The notes: a model not told the origin generated them from the letters alone. Numbered from the stretch's first letter, positions 7,781-18,043 are shown. The stretch is DNA of 64,000 nt from Aliidongia dinghuensis (GCF_014643535.1 NZ_BMJQ01000003.1:248001-312000); one strand, 5' to 3'. Program-made: numbers and translations.

Positions 7781-8683
7781 ATGCGCCTCGCCTCCCTGCT
7801 CCTTGCGCTCATCCCTTTCGGCCTCGCGATCGGCACCGCCGCGGCCGATCCCCTACCGGTGGTCGCGACGACCAGCGTGCTCGAAGACCTGGTGAAGAAT
7901 GTCGGCGGCGACAAGGTCGCAGTCCGCAGCCTGGTCGGCCCCGACGGCGACGCCCATACCTATGAGCCGACGCCGTCCGACGCCAAGGCGATCAGCAGTG
8001 CGCGGCTCGTCGTCATCAACGGCTTGGGGCTCGAAGGCTGGCTGACGCGCCTCATGGGCTCGGCCGGCTTTACCGGCACCCGCGTCGTCGCGACCGAGGG
8101 CATCACGCCCTTGACCATGACGGAGGAGGAAGGCGGCAAGGCTCGCAAAGTGACCGACCCGCACGCCTGGCAAAGCCTCGCCAACGGCCGGATCTATGTC
8201 GCCAACATCGCCAAGGGGCTGGCCGCGGCCGACCCGGCCAATGCCGCCGTCTATCAGCAGAACGCCGAGGCCTATGCCCAACGCCTGACGACGCTCGAGG
8301 CCAAGGTCAAGGCCGAACTCGCCGATGTCCCGGCGGCCAAGCGCCGGGTCATCACGACCCACGACGCCTTCCAATATTACGGCAAGGCCTATGGCGTGCA
8401 GTTCATCGCGCCGATCGGGCTTTCGACCGAGGAGGGCGAGCCGTCTGCCGGCGATGTCGCGAAGCTCGAACGCCAGATCAAGCGTGAGAAGCTCAAGGCG
8501 CTGTTCCTCGAGAACATCAGCAACAGCCGGCTGATCGACCAGCTGGCCCACGACACCGGCGCCGTCGTCGGCCCGCCGCTGTTCTCGGACGCGCTGTCCA
8601 AGCCCAGTGAGCCGGCCCCGACCTATATCCAGATGTTCGAATACAACACGGCGACGCTCAAGGCCGGCATGCTGCTGAACTGA
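7781..8683 (+). CDS. znuA: Zinc/manganese ABC transporter periplasmic binding protein (ZnuA/TroA family)
   Basis: Periplasmic metal-binding protein of cluster A-I, 300 residues. Signal peptide MRLASLLLALIPFGLAIGTAAA precedes DPLPVVATTSVLEDL. Metal-ligand histidines lie in DAHTYEPTPSD, DPHAWQS and TTHDAFQYYGKAYG, and the acidic site is near LFLENISNSRL. ATG 7781 is chosen because GGAAAG lies 4-5 nt upstream and the signal peptide starts there; ATG 7769 has no ribosome site. It lacks the histidine-rich loop of classical ZnuA, having a short acidic stretch (MTEEEGGKARK) instead. No membrane permease or ATPase partner is adjacent. A Zur-like box upstream points to zinc, but manganese is not excluded. 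Confidence 0.88.
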   Translation: MRLASLLLALIPFGLAIGTAAADPLPVVATTSVLEDLVKNVGGDKVAVRSLVGPDGDAHTYEPTPSDAKAISSARLVVINGLGLEGWLTRLMGSAGFTGTRVVATEGITPLTMTEEEGGKARKVTDPHAWQSLANGRIYVANIAKGLAAADPANAAVYQQNAEAYAQRLTTLEAKVKAELADVPAAKRRVITTHDAFQYYGKAYGVQFIAPIGLSTEEGEPSAGDVAKLERQIKREKLKALFLENISNSRLIDQLAHDTGAVVGPPLFSDALSKPSEPAPTYIQMFEYNTATLKAGMLLN

Positions 8684-8696
8684 GGAGGAATACCAA

Positions 8697-8829
8697 CCCT
8701 CGCCCGCTTCGCGGGAGAGGGTGCCGAGCGCCAGCGAGGCGGGTGAGGGCGTTGCAGCCGGCCCACCCTCACCCTTCCCAGCCCTGACGGGCCGGGTCCC
8801 TTCCCTCTCCCGCTCACGCGGGCGAGGGG
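8697..8829. repeat. Intergenic palindromic repeat, CCCTC...GAGGG family
   Basis: Two outer arms (CCCTCGCCCGC...GCGGGAGAGGG and CCCTCTCCCGC...GCGGGCGAGGG) are related as inverted copies. Between them lie GGGTGAGGG and CCCACCCTCACCC, which also pair. The element fills nearly all of the znuA-TonB receptor gap, and a smaller relative occurs at 44742-44805. It resembles REP/BIME-type extragenic palindromes. Confidence 0.7.
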
Positions 8830-8865
8830 CTCGATCGATCAAGCCCGCTCAGTCGTCATAATTTG

Positions 8866-8882
8866 AAACGTTATAACATTAG
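8866..8882 (+). promoter_or_regulatory. Zur-box-like operator upstream of TonB receptor
   Basis: AAACGTTATAACATTAG contains the near-palindrome AACGTTATAACATT and ends 8 bp before the ATG, overlapping the leader just before the AGGA ribosome site. It shares the TATAACAT core with the site before znuA, in the opposite orientation. Confidence 0.65.
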
Positions 8883-8890
8883 GATTAATC

Positions 8891-11035
8891 ATGCTCCTCC
8901 GCATGCTCTCGGGCACGGCCCTGCTCTCGCTCGCCCTCGCCTCGCCCACGATCGCCGACGACCTGTCGGGCACATCCCAAACGGGTACCACTCAGACCGC
9001 CGCGTCGCCGTCATCCGTCGAGGACATTACCGTCATCGGCCACAAGCTCGACGAGGCACGCAACGGTATCCAGACGCAGATCGGCGCCTCGACCTATGTG
9101 ATCGACGGAGAAGCGCTCGACAGCCAGCCGGGCGGCACGAACAATCCGCTGAACCAGGTGCTGCTGCAGGCGCCGGGCGTGGCCCAGGATTCCTTCGGCC
9201 AGCTCCATGTCCGCGGCGAGCACAACAACCTGCAATATCGGCTGAACGGCATCATCCTGCCCGAAGGCATCAGCGTGTTCGGCCAGACGCTGAGCCCGCG
9301 CTTCGCCGACCAGGTCGAACTCATCACCGGCGCGCTGCCGGCCGAATACGGCCTGCGCACCGCCGGCATCATCGATCTCAGGACCAAGGACGGCGCGTTC
9401 GAGCCCGGCGGCTCCGTCTCGCTCTACGGCGGCAGCCACGGCACGATCGAGCCCAGCGTCGAGTTCGCCGGCTCGGACGGCTCGATCAATTATTTCGTCT
9501 CGGGCGACTATTTGCAGAACGGGCTCGGCATCGAATCGCCCGACGGCCGGTCCGATCCGCTGCACGACCGGACGAGCCAAGGCCACGGCTTCGGCTATTT
9601 CGAGGACGTCATCGATCCGTCGAGCCGGGTCGCCCTCATCCTCGGCACCTCGCGCGAGCAGTTCCAGATCCCCGACCAGTCGGGTCTCTCGCCGCAGCTG
9701 GGCCTGACGGTCAACGGCCAGACCGACTTCCCAAGCGACAAGCTCAACGAGAACCAGCGGGAGCTCACCCACTACGGCGTCTTGAGCTATCTGCGCTCGC
9801 AGGAGAGCTTCGACGTCCAGGTCTCGCTGTTCGGCCGCTATTCGAGCCTCTATTTCACGCCTGATCCGATCGGCGACCTGCTCTACAACGGCATCGCCCA
9901 GACGGCCTACAAGCGCGACATCGCCGGCGGCCTCCAGGCCGAAGGCGCCTACCACCTCAATGACCGCCATACGCTGCGCGCCGGCGTGATCATCGAGGGC
10001 GACCGGGCGACGAGCGCCACCTCGTCGCTCGTGCTGCCGACCGACGCCAGCGGCGCCCAGACGAGCGACATGCCAGTCAAGATCGAGGACGACGGCGGCA
10101 AGACCGCCTGGACCTACAGCATCTATCTGCAGGACGAGTGGAAGCTCTTCGACAGTCTCACGGTCAATTACGGCGGCCGGTTCGACCTGGTCGATGCCTT
10201 CACCCACGAGAACCAGCTGAGCCCGCGCATCAACCTGGTCTGGAAGCCGACCGACACAACGACCGTCCATGCCGGCTATGCCCGCTATTTCACGCCGCCG
10301 CCGTTCGAGCTGGTCGGCGGCGAGAGCATTACCAAGTTCGCGAACACGACCGGGGCGCCGACGGTGACGGCCGACGACGTGTCACGGGCAGAAAAGGCCA
10401 ATTACTTCGACGTGGGCGTCTCGCAGCGGCCGCTGCCCGGCCTCACCGTCGGGCTCGATACCTACTACAAGAATTCCCGCAACCTGATCGACGAGGGCCA
10501 GTTCGGCGCGCCGATCATCCTGACGCCGTTCAACTATGCCTCTGGCCGGCAATATGGCGCGGAACTGTCGGCGACCTATCAGCAAGGCCCCTGGACCGCC
10601 TATGGCAACTTCGCGGCCGGCGTCGCGGAGGGCAAGGACATCGTGTCGAGCCAGTTCAACTTCACGCCGGACGATCTCGCCTACATCAGCCGGCACTACA
10701 TCCACCTGGACCACGACCAGACCTACAGTGCGTCGGCCGGCGTCTCCTATCTCTGGGATGGGACCCGGCTCAGCACCGACCTCATCTACGGCACGGGCCT
10801 GCGCAACTCGACCGACCATCCGAACAGCGGCAGCCTGCCCGACTATGTCCAGGTCAATCTCGGCATCTCGCACCATTTCGACCTGCCGCGTGTGGGCGCG
10901 CTCGACGCCCGCTTCGACGTCATCAACCTGTTCGACGAGAAATACGAGATCCGCAACGGGACGGGCGTCGGCGTCGGCGCCCCGCAATTCGGTCCCCGCC
11001 GTGGCTTCTTTGCCGCCGTGACGAAGAGTTTCTGA
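8891..11035 (+). CDS. TonB-dependent outer-membrane receptor, probably for zinc
   Basis: Outer-membrane beta-barrel receptor of 714 residues. A signal peptide ends near LALASPTIADD and is followed by a TonB-box-like EDITVIGHKLD. The plug domain includes QVLLQAPGVAQDSFGQLHVR and VELITGALPAEYGLRTAGII. A 22-strand-type barrel follows, ending in the outer-membrane sorting residue Phe (AAVTKSF). It takes energy from TonB-ExbBD to import a substrate. The Zur-like box just upstream, shared with znuA, suggests a ZnuD-like zinc role. No histidine-rich external loop is obvious, so the ligand could be a zincophore or another metal chelate. Confidence 0.9.
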   Translation: MLLRMLSGTALLSLALASPTIADDLSGTSQTGTTQTAASPSSVEDITVIGHKLDEARNGIQTQIGASTYVIDGEALDSQPGGTNNPLNQVLLQAPGVAQDSFGQLHVRGEHNNLQYRLNGIILPEGISVFGQTLSPRFADQVELITGALPAEYGLRTAGIIDLRTKDGAFEPGGSVSLYGGSHGTIEPSVEFAGSDGSINYFVSGDYLQNGLGIESPDGRSDPLHDRTSQGHGFGYFEDVIDPSSRVALILGTSREQFQIPDQSGLSPQLGLTVNGQTDFPSDKLNENQRELTHYGVLSYLRSQESFDVQVSLFGRYSSLYFTPDPIGDLLYNGIAQTAYKRDIAGGLQAEGAYHLNDRHTLRAGVIIEGDRATSATSSLVLPTDASGAQTSDMPVKIEDDGGKTAWTYSIYLQDEWKLFDSLTVNYGGRFDLVDAFTHENQLSPRINLVWKPTDTTTVHAGYARYFTPPPFELVGGESITKFANTTGAPTVTADDVSRAEKANYFDVGVSQRPLPGLTVGLDTYYKNSRNLIDEGQFGAPIILTPFNYASGRQYGAELSATYQQGPWTAYGNFAAGVAEGKDIVSSQFNFTPDDLAYISRHYIHLDHDQTYSASAGVSYLWDGTRLSTDLIYGTGLRNSTDHPNSGSLPDYVQVNLGISHHFDLPRVGALDARFDVINLFDEKYEIRNGTGVGVGAPQFGPRRGFFAAVTKSF

Positions 11036-11054
11036 CTGCCCGTTCCACTCGTCC

Positions 11055-11076
11055 CGTTCCCGCCTGCGCGGGAACG
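11055..11076. repeat. Short inverted repeat after TonB receptor gene
   Basis: CGTTCCCGC-CTGC-GCGGGAACG forms a 9-bp hairpin 19 bp after the stop codon. Its sequence resembles one arm of the CCGTCATTCCCGC...GCGGGAATGACGG repeats found at 15, 18 and 19 kb, so it may be a single-arm relative of that family. Confidence 0.6.
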
Positions 11077-11106
11077 ACGGAGGAAGGGAGCAATATCTCC
11101 AAACCA

Positions 11107-11139
11107 AAAGGGCGCCTCCCACGAGGAAGCGCCCTTTTT
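11107..11139. terminator. Bidirectional rho-independent terminator
   Basis: AAAGGGCGC...GCGCCCTTTTT stem (about 10 bp with one mismatch, 5-nt loop) with an A-run on the left and a T-run on the right. It lies between the convergent TonB receptor and CHAP genes and can serve both. Confidence 0.85.
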
Positions 11140-11161
11140 GATCCTGCCGCCGGCGAAAGCC

Positions 11162-11629
11162 TCAGCCGCGGCTTTCCGGCGTGCTGTAGATGAAGCCGCG
11201 CACCGGATTGTCGCGGCCGTAGTCCGGCGAATCCTTCCAGCGCACGCGGACCTTGGACCAGTCGTTGTTCTCCGACACGTCGACGACCGAGACGGCAGTC
11301 GAGACCTTGCCCTTGTTCTTCTTGCCCGCGGCCCAGTTCGCCTGGTCGACCAGCACTTCGCGGTTGCTGATCAGGTCGACGACGACCGCGACATGGCCGT
11401 GGCGCATGTGCTTGGTCCGATCGAACACCATGACCGCGCCCATGTGCGGCTTGTGACCCCGAGAATATTCACCGGAAGCGGAGTCCCACCATTTCCACGC
11501 ATCGCCGCGCAGATTGATCTTCGTGATGGCCTTGGCATACGCGACACATTCCATCGCGGATGCCGGAACGGCGGCGGGGATGGTCAGGAGTGCAGTTGCG
11601 ATGGCAATCGCGGCAACTTCTCGCTTCAT
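11162..11629 (-). CDS. Secreted CHAP-domain protein
   Basis: Small secreted protein of 155 residues with a CHAP-type cysteine peptidase/amidase fold. Signal peptide [19 protein letters not shown]...ASA is followed by MECVAYAK with the nucleophile Cys, and the catalytic His is in [11 protein letters not shown]. The intervening [10 protein letters not shown] and VMVFDR are typical. ATG 11629 is chosen because AGAGAGG lies just upstream and the signal peptide begins there. CHAP proteins usually cut peptidoglycan cross-links or stem peptides. The protein stands alone with its own promoter region, and no phage genes are near. Confidence 0.85.
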   Translation of the reverse strand: MKREVAAIAIATALLTIPAAVPASAMECVAYAKAITKINLRGDAWKWWDSASGEYSRGHKPHMGAVMVFDRTKHMRHGHVAVVVDLISNREVLVDQANWAAGKKNKGKVSTAVSVVDVSENNDWSKVRVRWKDSPDYGRDNPVRGFIYSTPESRG

Positions 11630-11983
11630 GGCCTCTCTGTCACGTTCTCGGCTGAAGGACCGACCGGTCGGCGGCCCTTTTCGGGAAACGCACGGCTGAC
11701 ATTCCTGGGTGGCATGTCGACCGTCCGTGGCGGAAGGAGAGTGTTGGATACAGAAGAGTTCCGCGGAATCCAAGACTTTTTCGCAACAATTTTCGAAGTG
11801 TCTGGATTCTCTGGTCTTGCACGGCTCGAAAGGCAGCCATGCAGCGGTATCTCAACACCCTGTGAAACCGGTCACACCGGGCGACTCCAACCCCCATCCT
11901 TGCTGCATCGCAAACAGATACCGCTCCACCGTAAAGAGAATGTTACGGAACAAACAGCGACCTCGCGTGTCGGCGCGCTGCTG
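11630..11983. other. Intergenic region between CHAP gene and dpp operon end
   Basis: 354 bp with no credible gene. It holds the promoter side of the CHAP gene and the end of the dipeptide operon. The one clear element is a CRP-like site at 11861-11876. No convincing U-run terminator for the dpp operon was found. Confidence 0.6.
11861..11876. promoter_or_regulatory. CRP/FNR-family consensus site
   Basis: TGTGAAACCGGTCACA is an exact TGTGA-N6-TCACA dyad, the consensus of CRP-type regulators. It is about 230 bp upstream of the CHAP gene start and about 110 bp beyond the dppF-like stop, so its target is unclear. Confidence 0.5.
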
Positions 11984-12951
<968 letters not shown>

Positions 12952-12955
<4 letters not shown>

Positions 12956-13980
12956 GCGTCCCTCCAGCGGATGCAGCGCACGCGGTGGCCCTCGCCCGTG
13001 TCCTCGAGCGGCGGCGGTGCCGCACGGCAGGCGTCGGTGGCGAGCGGGCAGCGCGGCGCGAAGGCGCAGCCCTCGGGCAGGTTCGCCGCACTCGGCACCT
13101 GGCCCGGGATGGCGGCGAGCCGGTCGCGGCTGCCCATGACCGGCATGCTGGCGAGGAGCGCCCGCGTATAGGGATGGCGCGGCCGGGCGAAGACGGCATG
13201 GACGTCGCCCTCCTCGACCACGCGGCCCGCATACATGACCGCGACCCGGTCGGCGATCTCGGCCACGACGCCCAGATTATGGGTGATGAACAGGATGCTC
13301 ATGCCGAGCTCGACCTGCAGCCGGCGCATCAGGTCGAGGATCTGCGCCTGGATCGTAACATCGAGCGCGGTCGTCGGCTCGTCGGCGATGAGCACGGCCG
13401 GGCCGCACGCCAAGGCCATCGCGATCATGACGCGCTGGCGCATGCCGCCCGACATGCGATGCGGATATTCGGCCGCGCGGCGCGCGGGATCAGGGATGCC
13501 GACCTTGGCCAGCATCTCGACCGCCCGGTCATAGGCGGCGCGCTTCGAAAGCCCCTGGTGGCGGCGCAGCGTCTCGCCGATCTGATCGCCGACCGTATAG
13601 ACCGGGTTGAGGCTGGTCATCGGCTCCTGGAAGATCATGCCGATCTCGTTGCCGCGGATCCGGCGCATCGCCGGCTCGGCGAGCTGCGCCAGGTCGCGCA
13701 CGACGCCGTCGCGACCCTTGAGCCGGATCGCGCCTTCGACGATCCGGCCCGGCGGCTCCGGGATGAGCCGCATGATCGACAGGCTCGTGACCGACTTGCC
13801 GCTGCCGGATTCGCCGACCACGGCCAGGGTCTCGCCGCGGTGGAGCGTGAAGGTGACGCCGTCGACCGACTTGGCCGTGCCGCCCTCGACCCGGAACCAG
13901 GTCTTCAAGCCTTCGACCTCGAGCAGCGGCTCGGCCCCGGGCGTCCCCACCGTCTTCTCCGCCGCCATCGCCAATGTCAT
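12952..13980 (-). CDS. Dipeptide/oligopeptide ABC transporter ATP-binding protein (DppD type)
   Basis: Second ATPase of the same importer, 342 residues. Walker [10 protein letters not shown], signature [10 protein letters not shown], Walker [14 protein letters not shown] and C-terminal [17 protein letters not shown] 13980 (MTLAMAAEK) overlaps the stop of the PLP-enzyme gene (ATGA), which settles the start; a longer frame runs back inside that gene but is not family-like. It pairs with the DppF-type subunit below it. Confidence 0.95.
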
Positions 13981-15035
13981 CGGGTCCGGCCGCGCGCCGC
14001 CACCGGCAGCGTCTCGATCCGCTCGCCGCCGCGCATCGTCACCACCTCGTCGTGCAGGTTGGTCACGACGCAGACATGGTTCGGCACGACGCGCACGCGC
14101 TCGCCGATCGCCGGCTTCCGTGCGGAGTGCGAGAGATCGAGGATGCCGTGCTCCTCGTTCAGCCGCTCGATGATCGCGTCCGGGTATTCGAGGATCAGGC
14201 CGTAGCCCTCGCCGACCGACGGCGCCACCCGGTCGCTGGTCAGGCTCTTCGAGCCGGCGTCGATGATGGCGCGCGTCTCGGTCGGGCGGCTCACCACCGT
14301 CGCATGCAGGTGCAGCGCGCATTCGTCGAGCGTGGCGGCGCCGGCGCCGACCGTCGCCCGGTCATGGTAGATGTAGGTGCCGACGCGCAGCTCGGTCAGG
14401 CCTTCGATCTCGTGCTGAGCCCAAGCGTTAGGCGTGCCGCCGCCGGATACGGTCTTGATCTCGATGCCGGCGCCGCCCAGCCGCTGCTTCGCCGCGGCGA
14501 CGAAGCGCGCGGTCTCGGCCGAGCTCGGATAGGTCATGAGCCCGTCGAAGCGGAGGCCTTGAGCCGCGCGGATCGCCTCCGCCAGGGCCAGCGCCTCGTC
14601 GACCGAGGTGACGCCGGTGCGCTTGCCGCCGGAATCGAACTCGATCAGCACGCCGATCTCCGTACCCGCCTCGCGCGCGGCCGCAGCGGCGGTGTCGAGC
14701 GCCACGGGATTGTCGACGGCGACCCGCATGGTGACGCGCTTTGCGAGTGCCGCGAGCCGGGCGGCCTTGGCCGGCCCGATCAGCGGATAGGACAGGAGGA
14801 TGTCGGAGAGGCCCGCATCGGCCATCACCTCGGCCTCGCCCAGCTTCTGGCAGGTGATGCCGGCCGCCCCCAGTTCCATCTGCCGCCGGGCGAAGACCGG
14901 CAGCTTGTGCGTCTTGATGTGCGGCCGAAGCTTCAAGCCATGCCGGTCGCAATAGGCCTGCATCTTGACGAGGTTATGTTCGACCCGGTCGAGGTCGATC
15001 ACCGGCACTGGGGTTTCGAGCTGGTCGATCTTCAT
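13977..15035 (-). CDS. D-threonine aldolase / D-serine dehydratase-like PLP enzyme (DSD1 family)
   Basis: Fold-type III PLP enzyme of 352 residues, with an alanine-racemase-like N-terminal barrel and a C-terminal metal-binding domain. The PLP lysine lies in LRPHIKTHK near residue 39; SGGGTPN and GTYIYHD line the phosphate site, and [13 protein letters not shown] holds the likely metal ligands (His and Cys). The start at ATG 15035 has GGGAGATAT upstream. The reaction is probably cleavage of D-3-hydroxyamino acids or dehydration of D-serine. Gene order inside a peptide-uptake operon next to RidA (which hydrolyses enamine/imine products) and an N-acyl-D-amino-acid deacylase supports D-amino-acid catabolism. 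Aldolase versus dehydratase cannot be told from sequence alone. Confidence 0.87.
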   Translation of the reverse strand: MKIDQLETPVPVIDLDRVEHNLVKMQAYCDRHGLKLRPHIKTHKLPVFARRQMELGAAGITCQKLGEAEVMADAGLSDILLSYPLIGPAKAARLAALAKRVTMRVAVDNPVALDTAAAAAREAGTEIGVLIEFDSGGKRTGVTSVDEALALAEAIRAAQGLRFDGLMTYPSSAETARFVAAAKQRLGGAGIEIKTVSGGGTPNAWAQHEIEGLTELRVGTYIYHDRATVGAGAATLDECALHLHATVVSRPTETRAIIDAGSKSLTSDRVAPSVGEGYGLILEYPDAIIERLNEEHGILDLSHSARKPAIGERVRVVPNHVCVVTNLHDEVVTMRGGERIETLPVAARGRTR

Positions 15036-15051
15036 TCCGATATCTCCCTCC

Positions 15052-15164
15052 CCGTCATCCCCCGGGCGGAAACCAGAGTTTCCGCCTAGGCGGGGATCCA
15101 GGGCAAGCGACGGGTTGCCAACCATTGCGGCAACCCTGGATTCCCGCCTACGCGGGAATGACGG
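15052..15164. repeat. Composite palindromic repeat, copy A (CCGTCAT...ATGACGG family)
   Basis: Bounded by CCGTCATCCC and GGGAATGACGG, with a core containing GGCAAGCGACGGGTTGCC and CATTGCGGCAACCCTGGATT, plus an internal hairpin GGCGGAAAC...GTTTCCGCC. It lies between the PLP-enzyme and RidA genes inside the operon, in the same orientation as copy C. Confidence 0.8.
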
Positions 15165-15179
15165 TAATAACTACCGCCC

Positions 15180-15557
15180 CTACTTCGTCGGCAGCGCCGC
15201 GACGCAGTCGATCTCGACGTGGATGCCGTGCAGCTGGCAGCCGATCGTGGTCCTGGCCGGCGGCTCGGTCTTGAAGAACTCGATATAGACCTCGTTGTAC
15301 TCCTTGAAGCGGGTGAGGTCGGCCAGATAGGCGTTGATCTTGACCACGTCTTTGAGGCTGGCGCCGACGCCGGCGAGGATGGTCTCGATGTTGCGGATCG
15401 TCTGGCGCACCTGCTCGGCGAAATTGTCCGACATGACGCCGGTCTTGGGGTCGACCGGGCCCTGGCCCGAGACATAGACGAAGCCATTCGCGGTAACGGC
15501 GTGGGAATATTGGCCTGCCGCCTTGGCGGCGCCCTCAACGATATGAGCCTTACGCAT
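15180..15557 (-). CDS. RidA family enamine/imine deaminase
   Basis: YjgF/YER057c/UK114 family protein of 125 residues. It hydrolyses reactive enamine/imine intermediates, such as 2-aminoacrylate made by PLP-dependent dehydratases. Typical segments are GQYSHAVTANGFVYVSGQGP, QVRQTIRNIETILAGVG, VKINAYLADL and the C-terminal VEIDCVAALP. ATG 15557 is preceded by GGAGAGAG; upstream sequence in frame belongs to the deacylase gene end. Placement between a deacylase and a DSD1-type enzyme fits detoxifying dehydratase products. Confidence 0.93.
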   Translation of the reverse strand: MRKAHIVEGAAKAAGQYSHAVTANGFVYVSGQGPVDPKTGVMSDNFAEQVRQTIRNIETILAGVGASLKDVVKINAYLADLTRFKEYNEVYIEFFKTEPPARTTIGCQLHGIHVEIDCVAALPTK

Positions 15558-15582
15558 CAAATCTCTCTCCTCGAAATGATTT

Positions 15583-17184
15583 TCAGTGTCGTCCGAGCAC
15601 ACGGCCCGGACGGAGGCCGGTCGGTTTCCCGTCGGCAAGAATCGTCTCGCCCGCGACCCAGACGCGGTCGATGCCGGAGGCGAGTTCGGTCGGGCTGTCA
15701 AAGCTCGCGAGGTCGGCGAGATCTGGCTCAAACAGCACGAGGTCGGCGGCGAGGCCCGGGCGCACGAGGCCGCGGTCCATGAGGCCGAAGCGCTGGGCCG
15801 CGATCGAGGTCATGCGGCGCACGGCGTCCTCGAGGCCGAGCCAGCCCTCGTCGCGCGACAATTTGCCGAGCACGCGCGGAAACGTGCCGTAGGCGCGCGG
15901 ATGCGGCCTGGTGCCCGGGCGCGGCAGGCTGTCGGAGCCCACCATGTGCAGGGGATGGGTGAAGGCCGCGCGCAGGTCCGCCTCGCCCAGCTGGAACATG
16001 ACGATCGTCGTCCGGCCCTGGTCGCGCGTGACGAGGTCGGCCAGGAAGTCGAACGGCTCCAGGCCGGCCTCGGCCGCGGCCGCGTCCATCGCCTTGCCCT
16101 CGAAGCGCTTCAACTCGGGCAGCTCGACGCCGGCGATCCGGACGTTGTTCCAGCCGATGAGCTTGACCTTGGACGGCCAGGTGCCGTTGCGCCCGTCGCC
16201 CTCCTCGACCGCCTGGCGCAGGCCGGCGCGCTCGACCGGATCCTTAAGCCGGCCGATCAGCGCGTCGATGCCGCCCGACTGGGCCGTGGGCGGCAGGAGC
16301 TGCAGGATCGTGCTGCTGCCGGCCGGATAGGGATACATGTCGAAGCTGACGTCGATGCCGTCCGCGCGCGCCGCCTCGAGCCGCTTGATCGCCCGGCCAA
16401 CGCCGCCCCAGTTCGGCTTGCCGGCCGCCTGGAGATGGGACAACAGGCCCGCGGTGCCCGAGCGCTTCAGGAGGTCCAGGAACTCGTCGACCGCCGGGAT
16501 CAGCGACGCCTCGTAGCTGCGAACATGGGCGGCAAGCACGCCGTGATGCTCGGCGACCGTTTCGGCGAGCGCCACGAGCTCCGCGGTGTTGGCAAAGGCG
16601 CTCGGCGGATAGACCAGCCCCAGCGACAGGCCCGCGGCACCGGCCGCGAGATCGCGGGCGAGCAGGCGCCGCATCTGGGATAGCTCCGCCGCGGTCGGCG
16701 CCCGCTCGTCATAGCCCATGACCGCGATGCGGAGCGCGCCGTGGCCGACGAGCGAGACCAGGTTGAGCGCGATGCCGTTCGCCTCGAGTGCCTCTTTGTA
16801 GGCGGCGAAATCGCCGAAGGTTTCGGCCTCCGCCGTTTCGCCCAGGAGCGCGCCGAAATGGCCGCGCAGCGCATCCACCGAGGCCGCTGCCCTTGGATAG
16901 AGCGAGAAGCTGCAATTGCCGACGACGATCGTCGTGACGCCTTGGATCGCCTTTTCCAGCCGCTCCGGCTCGCGCAGGAACATGAGGTCGTCGTGGGTAT
17001 GGGCGTCGATGAAGCCGGGGGCGAGATAGCGCCCGTCGGCATCCAGCACCTGGGCGCCATCCGTCGGCAGCTGGGCGCCGACCGCGGCGATCCGGCCCTG
17101 GGCGACGCGCACGTCGCCCAGGAACCAGGGGGCGCCGCTGCCGTCGATGATCCGCGCGCCGCGGATCAGAAGATCTCTCGTCAT
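15583..17184 (-). CDS. N-acyl-D-amino-acid deacylase (D-aminoacylase, amidohydrolase family)
   Basis: Zinc amidohydrolase of 533 residues, usual for D-aminoacylases. The N-terminal metal motif is DAHTHDD (about residues 61-67), the D-aminoacylase-type cysteine is in VVGNCSFSL, HVRSYE carries the active-site histidine and arginine, and a late GSDSLPRPGTRPHPRAYGTF carries the catalytic aspartate. It removes acyl or aminoacyl groups from D-amino acids. It starts 7 bp after the DppC gene, so it is part of the peptide-uptake operon and indicates the imported substrate class. Related D-glutamate/dihydroorotase-like activities are possible. Confidence 0.9.
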   Translation of the reverse strand: MTRDLLIRGARIIDGSGAPWFLGDVRVAQGRIAAVGAQLPTDGAQVLDADGRYLAPGFIDAHTHDDLMFLREPERLEKAIQGVTTIVVGNCSFSLYPRAAASVDALRGHFGALLGETAEAETFGDFAAYKEALEANGIALNLVSLVGHGALRIAVMGYDERAPTAAELSQMRRLLARDLAAGAAGLSLGLVYPPSAFANTAELVALAETVAEHHGVLAAHVRSYEASLIPAVDEFLDLLKRSGTAGLLSHLQAAGKPNWGGVGRAIKRLEAARADGIDVSFDMYPYPAGSSTILQLLPPTAQSGGIDALIGRLKDPVERAGLRQAVEEGDGRNGTWPSKVKLIGWNNVRIAGVELPELKRFEGKAMDAAAAEAGLEPFDFLADLVTRDQGRTTIVMFQLGEADLRAAFTHPLHMVGSDSLPRPGTRPHPRAYGTFPRVLGKLSRDEGWLGLEDAVRRMTSIAAQRFGLMDRGLVRPGLAADLVLFEPDLADLASFDSPTELASGIDRVWVAGETILADGKPTGLRPGRVLGRH

Positions 17185-17191
17185 GGATGCC

Positions 17192-18043
17192 TCACATCAG
17201 GCGCTGGATTTTCGGATCGAGCGCGTCGCGCAACCCGTCGCCCAGGATCTGCAGCGACAGCACCGTGAGCACGATCGCGAGGCCCGGGGCGAGGATCAGC
17301 CAGTCGGCCTGGTTCATGTACTGCTGCGCGCCGGCGATCATGTTGCCCCAGGTGGGCGTGGTCGGCGGCACGCCGGCGCCGAGGAAGGAGAGCGCCGCCT
17401 CGGTCAGGATCGCCGTCGCGAAGATGAAGGTCGCCTGGACGAGAAGCGGCGAGATCAGGTTCGGCAGCAGATGCACCAGCATGATGCGCAGGTCCGAGGC
17501 GCCGAGCGCCTGCGCCGCCTCGACGAACTGCAGCTCGCGCAGCACGAGCGTCGCCCCGCGCACGACGCGCGCCACCCGCGGCGTATAGACGATGCCCAAG
17601 GCCAGCACGACGTTGAACAGCGACGGGCCGAGACCAGCCAGGAGTGCTATCGCCAAGAGGATGTCCGGGAAAGCCATGAGCGCGTCGGTGAAGCGCATCA
17701 GCGCCGTGTCGAGCTTGCGCACATAGCCCGCGAAGAGACCCAGCGCCGTGCCGAGCACGCTCGCCAGCACGACGACCATGGCGCCGACCGCGAGCGACAG
17801 GCGCGCGCCATAAAGCGTGCGGGTCAGCACGTCACGGCCGAAATCGTCGGTGCCGAACCAATGCAGCCCGACCGGCGGCTTCAGGCGGTGGGCGATGTCC
17901 ATCTTGGTCGGCGCATAGGGCGCGATCCAGGGTGCCAGGATCGCAGAGCCGACGATGACGACGATCAGCGCCAAGGCCACGACCACGATGCGCCGGCGGA
18001 CGAGACGCTTCAGCAGAAGGGCGGCGGGAGAGCGACCAGCCAC
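17192..18043 (-). CDS. Dipeptide ABC transporter permease (DppC type)
   Basis: Inner-membrane permease of 283 residues with one N-terminal membrane helix (IVVVALALIVVIVGSAILA), a periplasmic segment ending in HWFGTDDFGRDVLTR, and five further helices. The EAA-loop is VEAAQALGASDLRIMLVHLL. It starts at GTG with AAGGAG eight nt upstream. It is separated from the DppB gene by palindromic repeat copy B. Confidence 0.95.
   Translation of the reverse strand: MAGRSPAALLLKRLVRRRIVVVALALIVVIVGSAILAPWIAPYAPTKMDIAHRLKPPVGLHWFGTDDFGRDVLTRTLYGARLSLAVGAMVVVLASVLGTALGLFAGYVRKLDTALMRFTDALMAFPDILLAIALLAGLGPSLFNVVLALGIVYTPRVARVVRGATLVLRELQFVEAAQALGASDLRIMLVHLLPNLISPLLVQATFIFATAILTEAALSFLGAGVPPTTPTWGNMIAGAQQYMNQADWLILAPGLAIVLTVLSLQILGDGLRDALDPKIQRLM

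Noticed and set aside
11162..11629. Prophage endolysin
   Set aside because: The CHAP protein has its own signal peptide and no holin, spanin or phage structural genes are nearby.
16131..16481. Frameshift or pseudogene in the deacylase region
   Set aside because: The minus-strand frame is intact end to end with all active-site motifs; apparent breaks are from other reading frames.
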